From: Liolophura sinensis
Lineage: Eukaryota; Mollusca; Polyplacophora; Chitonida; Chitonidae
NCBI RefSeq assembly: GCF_032854445.1
Contig: NC_088300.1
Span: 12,929,191 to 12,993,190 of the forward strand
Reading direction: 5' to 3'
Length of the DNA: 64,000 nt
Shown here: positions 24,901 to 33,900 of the stretch, piece by piece
How positions within the stretch are numbered: the stretch's first letter is position 1
Layout: every line of letters starts with the position of its first letter
Position numbers and translations under genes: made by a program
The notes under the pieces: model-generated
The model's database searches: none
What the model saw: the letters and a program-made list of their open reading frames with translations, nothing else
What the model was told of the DNA's origin: nothing

Positions 24901-27900
24901 CCTTTGAGGAGAACAGTTAAATTGGGTGTAAGGATTTACCTTCACGAAGCAATGCCGCAAGCAGATACCATATACACATATCCCATCGCCCAAAGTAGCT
25001 GTTTTGTGGTTTGCCGTACTCAGGATGGTAGTTTTCCACAATAGATAATACAAGTCCAATCACAATAATGCTGGCAACAAGCAATAATAAAGTGGTCCAA
25101 TGAAAAGGGCGAAAAATTTTAGCCCAGACATCGTAAATAGAAAGTGATTTTTTCAATATCATCGCAGAACGGTCGTGAAAGAAAGGATATGTAAAATCCA
25201 TGACGTCTTCTCTTTCCTTCTGGATGGATATGGCTCCAATCATTACATCCGCTTCCTGAAAAAATGAATTAAGATGGTGATTTCGTTTGTAAAATATAAA
25301 TGTATATTTTTCACTGACCAAACGTTTCAGCAAGTCAACACCTTCGAAAATGAGTTAAGATAGAATGTTTATAAGACAATTCTGCTGACGATTATATAAA
25401 TCAGCGCCCAGTTCAATAAAAAAGTTAACTTATTAGTCGTTATAAAGAGTAGCAGCCACCGGGTCTACTTTGGTTTAAGGAGCGATTATTTCCGTTGTTC
25501 TCACCCGTTATAAAATCTATTAAGTCATTACCTTTCTCACTAACTGTCCAATCATTCCTGTCCAAGACCCATCTTTAAGAGCTCCCCATTGCTGATCAGG
25601 CGGTTCCTCTACCGTATAGCTACAAACAATGATTAAAACACAACATTTCTAGTTGTAATGAAAGGGTTCTTAAAAAATAACATGGTGATACACTATTTCT
25701 ATTTTATGTAAAGAATGTAAATATATCTTGGTTTCTGTTGGCATCAGTCAAGAATGGCCAGTACTACGTCTTATTTACTGTGCAGTTTGTCCATTAAAAG
25801 TCATGACAGGGCCAGTTGGCTAAGTTATCTTTAACTACCATGGCCACACATGTGTTTAACGTGGTAATTACAATCAACTTAGCCTACAGTCGCTCTGTGC
25901 AAGAGGCCTCGGGAATGAGCCTTTGGCATAAATCCGTTATTTGTTAATCATATTGTTGTGTGACGTACACATCCTACGCATAAGCCAGGATTCTGTGGTT
26001 ACAAGTCCTGAAGGCTTGCGCCCTTTACGTTGTTTTCGTGTAAACGATGATTTAATGTGATTACAACCCACTGAGTAGTTACAGACCAATGACATCTAAC
26101 AAACCGCGTTTAACATCGCTGTATTCTTTACACCATTGTTTCAGGAGGCGTGTGCTAATTGCTGATTTTCAAGCACTTACATGAAGAGTTGAATAAAACC
26201 CTAACTACGGTAACTAACAAGATTCCGGATTTCATCGGTAATATTTGCAGAGTTTGTGGTTACCTAAAATTCAGTCTTGAAGCGAGTTCTCCCAGTAAAT
26301 CCATGCATAGGCCCGTGTATGTCACAGTCCCGTTTTCTATTGTCTTTACGGTGAACGGTTTCCACTGCAAATATAAAACACGGCTGTCTCGTGACATTAA
26401 ATAGTACAGCGTTAATTTGCACAACATCCTATCGTCTAAATGCATGCCGAATCATTTAATATTGCTTGATTGGGGATTAACACAAACAGACCTTTTCAAA
26501 TGGGTATTTGCTTTCGCTCTTTAAAGCACAGCTACAATTAAGGAAACAAATAGCATTATACTCTGACCGGTTTCCTCCCACCATAAAGCTGAACGACGTC
26601 TTATAAGTGACATTTCTTTAGTACAGCATAAAACACAAATTAAAAAATATAAACATAAAAAATTAACAAACAGCCTTATGCCATAGGCCATGACGTGATT
26701 CAATTTTTCTGTACGTAAACAAGTGAATATAGCAAGCCAAAATTTATTGTGAGCTCAATAATAATAAAAAAGCCCATCTCCCAACTAGTAATTCTGACGG
26801 GTACACCACCTCTTAAAATAAAACCAAATTTGTTTGTTTTTGCTCACGTCCGTATAGTATAGCATTCGCGGAACGCTAGCTTGATATGGTTCCAATAATG
26901 CTGTAAAAACTAATCTATACTTGACATTAGATTTGTTCAGTCATATTTATCAGATGATTAAAAATGCTTTTATACCGTGCACATGGCTCACATAAAATAC
27001 TGTGAGATAATGTGCTTTCTAAAACGGTGATGTACATCAGCGGAAAAATAATCCAGAGTAATGTCTAACCCAAAGATATACGATATAGCTTACCACTTTC
27101 GTCGTCACCTTGACATTTACTTGATTTAGCAAGTAGAGGGATGAGGGAAACACGTGGTCGTAACGGTACATATTGAATGCGTGGTCCCAGCCTAACGTCC
27201 TCCTCAGTTCCACGTGGTCGTTGCTCTTCACGATGCTGGTGACACAATACGTTATGTTCTCGGTTGGATCTGACTGGGAGAAAAAAAATCACATTTTGCT
27301 GAACATCCACTTCACTGAAGATACTCACCTGAACTTTGTTATTGCAAAGGCAACCTGGATAGCTGAAAAATGCGTACTTATGGACAGATGAAAATGTGTT
27401 ACAGATGCATGAAAGTTTTATCTTGACAAATAATTGAATATGTGCACTCACAGATATTTGAAAATGCGTACTTATGGAGAGGTGAAACTGTGTACTCACA
27501 AATAGATGCCTGACAGTTTTGTGCTTTTAATACAGACAGTTGAAAATGCGTAGGCATACTTATAAATGCCTGATCTGTTTTGTACTTACAAACAGTTTGG
27601 TTAGTTCAAAGAATGCAATGTTCCTAAAGAATTTTGGTAAAAAGGTCCTGTTGCTATGCTCCTCAATTGTTTGGGTGAATATGAACAACCTCGCTGTCTC
27701 ACTCAGTCCCTGGAGCTCACTAGATAACTTTTCCATCTGCAATTCGAAAACATCACATTTTCAACATGAATATGATAGGGAATCCAAACGTAAATATTTT
27801 CTTAAAACAAATACTTTATTTCCAACGGGGTAAGCAGAGGTTTCTGAAACTGCCAAAGATATTTGTTTAATTATTTCATTTGTGTTTTAGTCAGTACGCA

Positions 27901-30900
27901 AGAATATTTCACTTACAAGACGGTTACCAGGATTATCGTGAGAGAAAACCCGGCGGTTGGTGGAAGACCTACCCAGGTACGACCCGAGAGGAAAGCAACA
28001 TAAGCTGACTTAGTGAGGTCACGGATATTTCCACTGATCTAGCATTCCAACCACTAGGCCGCGGAGCACACCCCTCCCCTTCTCCCCCCCCCCCTCCCCA
28101 TCGCTAAGGAAACTGACAGCCAAAACCATTGGATTTTATTAGATGATAAATAATTAAACCGTAGCATTAAAAACGGAATTGGAGCTTAATGGTTGAAAGC
28201 TGGACGTCTTACAAGAAAAAAGGTCAGCAGGCGAAGAACTGTCTGTTTACTAAAGTCAGTTTAAAATATCGCTTCGATTACAACAAAAAGTGATTGCCTC
28301 TGCATGTATTTCTTCACGGTTGAAATCCAACTGGCGGATTTAAAGAGGCTGGATCTCATTGGTTACGTGTGACCATTTGGCAACTGTTACAGTGTGTCCA
28401 TTGCTCGGGGTTCAAGGCTGTAATGTTTGGCATTACATACATACATGCGCCAGGCTTCTGCAGGAGCTCGGTGAAGTTAGCACTAAATCCCAACACGTCA
28501 TTGCTGGGTGAAACATCCTTTAGGGCTGGTGCTTTACATACCAACACATCATTGGTGGGTTAAGCATCCCCTAGGGCTGGTGCTTTACACCCCAATACGT
28601 CCTTGCTGGGTTAAGCATCCCCTAGGGCTGGTGCTTCACATCCCAACACATCTTTGCTGGGTGAAGCAGTCTCTAGGGCTGGTGCTTCACATCCCAACAC
28701 GTCATTGCTGGATGAAGCATTCTCTAGGGATATTGCTTTTCATCCCAACACGTCATTGCTGGGTGAAGCATTCTCTAGGTCTGGTGCTTCACATCCCAAC
28801 ACGTCATTGCTGGGTTAAGCATCCTCTAGGACTGGTGCTTTACATCCCAACACATCTTTGCTGGGTGAAGCATCTCCTAGGGCTGGTGCCTTACACCCCA
28901 ACACATCATTGCTGGGTTAAGCATCCTCTAGGGCTGGTGCTTTTATATCCCAACACGTTATTGCTGGGTTAAGCATCCTCTAGAGCTGGTGCTTCACATC
29001 TCAACACGTCATTGCTGGGTTAAGCATCCTGTAGGGCTGGTGCTTTACATTCCAACACGTCATTGCTGGATGAAGCATCCTCTATGGCTGGTGCTTCACA
29101 TCCCAACACGTCATTGCTGGGTTAAGCATCCCCTAGGGCTGGTGCTTCACATCCCAACACGTCATTGCTGGGTGAAGCATCCTCTAGGGCTGGTGCTTTA
29201 CATCCCAACACGTCATTGCTGGATGAAGCATTCTCTAGGGATATTGCTTTACATCCCAACACATCATTGCTGGGTTAAACATCATCTAGGACTGGTGCTT
29301 CACATCCCAACACATCATTGCTGGGTGAAGCATCCTCTAGGGCTGGTGCTTCACATCCCAACACGTCATTGCTGGGTGAAGCATCCTCTAGGGCTGGTGC
29401 TTCACATCCCAACACGTCATTGCTGGGTGAAGCATCCTCTAGGGCTGGTGCTTCACATCCCAACACGTCATTGCTGGGTGAAGCATCCCCTAGGGCTGGT
29501 GCTTCACATCCCAACACGTCATTGCTGGGTTAAACATCCTCTAGAGCTGGTGCTTTACATCCCAACACGTCATTGCTGGGTTAAGCATCCCCTAGGACTT
29601 TTGTTTTGTTTTCATATTTCTGTTTATTGCACACAGTCTTTTGAGAAATTCTATATCCGTAACGTCGATAATACATTGATGTTAACAATGTTTTGTGGAC
29701 TAATTCTGCTGAAGCTATGGATAAGCATAAGCTGTTAGAGGAAAACCCTGGCTAATGCAAAAGTTCACCATTTGTCAACTATTACACTTTCGTCTCTGTT
29801 CCGTCTGTACTCTCCCGTACATCCCATATGCAGTAGTTGTTTGTAGTTCTTTTTTTTATTCCAGTTGCCACCTACTCCCTCCCCCTTATGCACTGCTTGA
29901 TATTTTGGCTGTCAGGCTATCTGTTTTGACAAAGCTTACCTCCGTGAAAACTGTCGTGATGATCTTCTGACCTGCCAGTATCATGATATCTTTGAAGTTT
30001 TGACGGCTGAAGGCAATACAGTCAACCAACTGTTGTTTCAAGGATTTGCCTCCCTGTGGGTTTATTCTGGTCACTGTGAACTGCTGTTTACGTCCCCATA
30101 TTTCAGTACTGATGATATCTGCGCATAGCTCTGAAACATAATGTTAAGTTGATAGATTACTCGGGTCACAATGTCTTTGATCACCTCATTATATACATGT
30201 GTTTTAAAGATGTGTACACTGTACTTTTCACTTATTTTCTACTTTACCTAGTATGTGATCAAATATGGTTAAGCCACGCCGTCTGGTCACACATGGCCGG
30301 TTAAGCAACGACGAATTGTCACGCATAACCGGTTATACGGCGCCGTCAGGTTACACATAAATGGTTACACTGCGCCTGCTAGTCACATACAACCAAAATT
30401 TTAAGCAGCGAAAGCTGGTCGCAAATAACCGTTTGAGCAGTCATACATTACGAAATAACTTTGAGAATGTTTTTTGTTTTCTATCAGTACGTAATGATGC
30501 TTAACATACCGTATTCGTCCGTGTACAAAATGCAGAACCTTTCCCAGCCTAAAGTTTGTGACAGATCTTGGAGAATTTTAGAAAATCCAGTTTCGGCGTG
30601 AATGAAGATTTTCCTACATGCTGCTGATGGCGTCTGAGATATGAGGGTTACACCTTTAGAATATTCCTCCAGGGCCGTGGAATTGTTGGAGAAAAGGAGC
30701 GAGCACACGGGGTCATTCCATGGCAAGATAAAATGTTTATCATATAAAGGGCCACTGGCTTCACTGGACAAAGCTTCCTGTATATACATCAACTCGGAGC
30801 AGCTTCCATTGAGAAGGAAGAGCTGTGGGGTTTTTGCAAATATTTGACGAACTGAAACAATACGATGTACTTCATGCTGATCAAACCGGTGTTATCTGAT

Positions 30901-33900
30901 GGTAATGTGTCACATGGCAATACTCGGTGTAGCAGAAATTAGATCTGCCTAACAATGCAAGCATAATATACACAATCTACAGGCCTCAAGCCATATTTGT
31001 TGTTTTTACTTGAAATTAAGCTACTGTTAGCTGTTAACATGACATAACGTAACATAACATGTCATAACGTGAGATAATGTGATGAACACCTTAATTTATT
31101 CACACGTATAAAAAAGTTGTGCAATATTTAACAAACGAGACCAATTTACAATTTAATGCCTTATGCACAGGTAGTAAATGCTCATGTCAGAAGCATACAG
31201 TGGACACGTGAGTTATTCCTGTATATATACATTTTTCTAAGATAATAATTCTGTGTGTTAGACTGAGTAATTACTTACTTGTTTTGACTAATGCAAATAC
31301 ATCCGTGCCGTCAGGGAATGACATTGGTATTTGATTCCCTATAAATAAAGTCATAATCAGATATTTATTCAAAATGCGTATAAAGTATTTTTTTACTTTA
31401 ATGTTTATTCACTACACGTAAATATATGTATAATGACATATCTCGTAAAAATTTATCAAAGAACAATGATACTTGCTTGGTCAGGGGCGATAATTAGTAA
31501 ATAATTGTATTAACAAAAGCAAAGTTACTTAGAAAAAACTCACATAGAAATAGAACACTATAAATATCTAAGTTAACTATTAGTGTGAATAATATTTTAA
31601 CCTGGATTTGAATAAAGACGTCATATAATTACTTTAAGTTTTGGAGGAAGCCTATCCTGTCCCTTGGGACTGATGATCTGATGAAATGTGTGCATAGATT
31701 TGAAGTTAGAAAAGGTACATGGAGATTGAAAGAATAGGATCTGGTTGGGTAATTGTGAACGTCAGATTGTTTTAGGAACGGCTGTGCAAATTTGTGAGGA
31801 AGAAAGAGTGTTTGGTGATCGAATTTATGTGTGAGAAGCAAGAATGAGTATGTGCGTATTTGTGCAAGTGGGAGGATTTTGAGGTTCTTAAATATTGGAG
31901 CCGCAGGATTAAGTCTTTGAGAGAAAGTGGAGGCGGACGATGCGTTTCTGAAGAATTACTAAGGGATGGAGATGACTCATGTGTGTGTTGCCCCATAAAA
32001 ATTTGCAGAGAAAAAAGGAAATATCAAAAAGTAGTACAAAATAAGCATTTTTTTGTTGACATTTGCTCGAATATGTTTGATGATGTCAATATTTCTGGAT
32101 ACTTCTTTAATGCGTTACCGCCAAGACAGCCTTGAATTAAAACAAACTCCCAAGAGCTTGTGTTCTAGCAGGCTGGCTATTCTTCCGCGGGTGGCGGGAG
32201 TGCCTTATTTTTGGATACATTGATAAGCATGCATTTTGTTTTATTAATATTAAGGGACAAGCAATTAGCTGTCAGTCACATGAATATTATATGCCACTCG
32301 GCGCTTGTGCATAAGTGCCGACCCTGGTATCATAAGTAAATGATGTAAAACTCAGAATATCTGATAAAAATAATATAGGACCGAGAATTGAGCCCTGAGT
32401 TCCTGGGGAACACCACAATATACCTTTCGTTATTTTGACATATATCATTCAAAGTGAACTGATTGGGATCGCCAAGATGAAGTACTATCATATCGGTATT
32501 AAATTGCACGAATAATTATTTATAAATATAACAGCAGTGTTAACATTGCTAAAAGGATCTTGCTTCCATCAATAAACTAAACATCATAGTGATTGGTTCT
32601 GACGTTATCTTTTGAGTTCAGATCTAGTAAATTATCTAGTAGATCTAGATGACTTTGTCAGGTGGTTAAGCACAATCGTGCAATCCAAATAGTGATGGTA
32701 ACCATCAACATCATACTAATGTGATTTGTTAAACTGATCAAGAAACCTGACGTATGAAACACATGATCAACGGGCGGACTAATACCGTCTTCAATTACAT
32801 GTTCTTCCAAGTTTCCATGTTTGTAAAGCCTTAAACAGTATGTTTTTATAAAGTACAGTCGTTTGAGGGGCGGATGTATATTTCTGTTAAGCTTTTCCAT
32901 TACTCAGTTTGAGAACAGCATTCGAACTATTCGTGTTTGATTGGCGTTTGTACAATGTAGTTCATTTCGGCACCTTTGCTGCAGTCAGGCATATGCAGAT
33001 CCAGGTAAGAAAGTTGATGTCGACATCAGCTTCATATACATGTCATCCTTAGTTTATATATTCCTTTGTTACAGATACGAGCGAGTGATAGGCCGTGTTT
33101 TGCTGAACCCGATTGGATAACATTGGATAAAGAGATTCGGACGAGTATACAATAAATAAGCCACTGTGAACAGATGTGAACACGAACCAAACTGTACACC
33201 GGACGGAATACAAATTTGGCAATGGGGTTGCATAGTTCCGATAACAATTAAGGATTCACTAGATTTCTCATAACTATTTAATACTGGTAAATATGCTTGA
33301 ATCAATATTTTGGTTTAGGCATTTATATTGGCTTTCAGCCAAATTAATGAAATCATGATTGTGATAGGCAAGGTCCAGAATTTGTTATTGGCATTTGAAG
33401 GACAAAAATCACACGTTTTAATGCCGTGGCAATGCGTGTGTATTATAACTGTATGTATTCATAAAGTAGATTGGCGTACACACAAAGGACACACCCTAGT
33501 TGAATGAGAATTAATATATGCTTTTATCAACATATGCTAGATCACGCCTCCTTTTTTTTTACAAATATAACCAACAATTACTTCTTTATTTTATTTCAAT
33601 GAATAATACTTGTTCGAATTCCCAACGCATATGCATGCATGTTTAGTGTCATTGTAAATAGAGTGTACATTCTGGAAATATGTATCGATGTTGTAAACAA
33701 GTTTCCGATCGAACCGTCCACAATCTTCTTTACTGTAGTCTATAAATATGAGTGAATGAGTTGTGAAGCTCGCAGTCATTTATTTAAGTCCATTTGAGAG
33801 CAACTGTATTTACACATCAGGGAGATTTTGCTGGGCTTGGAAATATCGGCTTTCACGCCATTCGACATTCGTCCTTTGTACTCCATTTTTTGTACAGAAA

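Larger units (their letters stand above)
17752..24939 (-). other. Receptor intron 9, filled with mobile elements
   Basis: This 7.2-kb intron between the pore-loop exon and the M3 exon contains a LINE relic (18420-18730), a foldback element (19728-20357), and a Penelope-like element (21458-23681) split by a SINE. No additional receptor exon is needed, because exons 9 and 10 join in phase. Confidence 0.85.

Noticed and set aside
27065-27499. 144-codon minus-strand frame overlapping receptor exon 6
   Set aside because: It is a shadow frame. The exon's true frame is fixed by splice phases and iGluR similarity.
28508-29738. Long plus- and minus-strand open frames with 17-residue repeats as protein-coding genes
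   Set aside because: They arise from a 51-bp tandem array whose unit is divisible by three. The array lies in an intron, and both strands are open at once.
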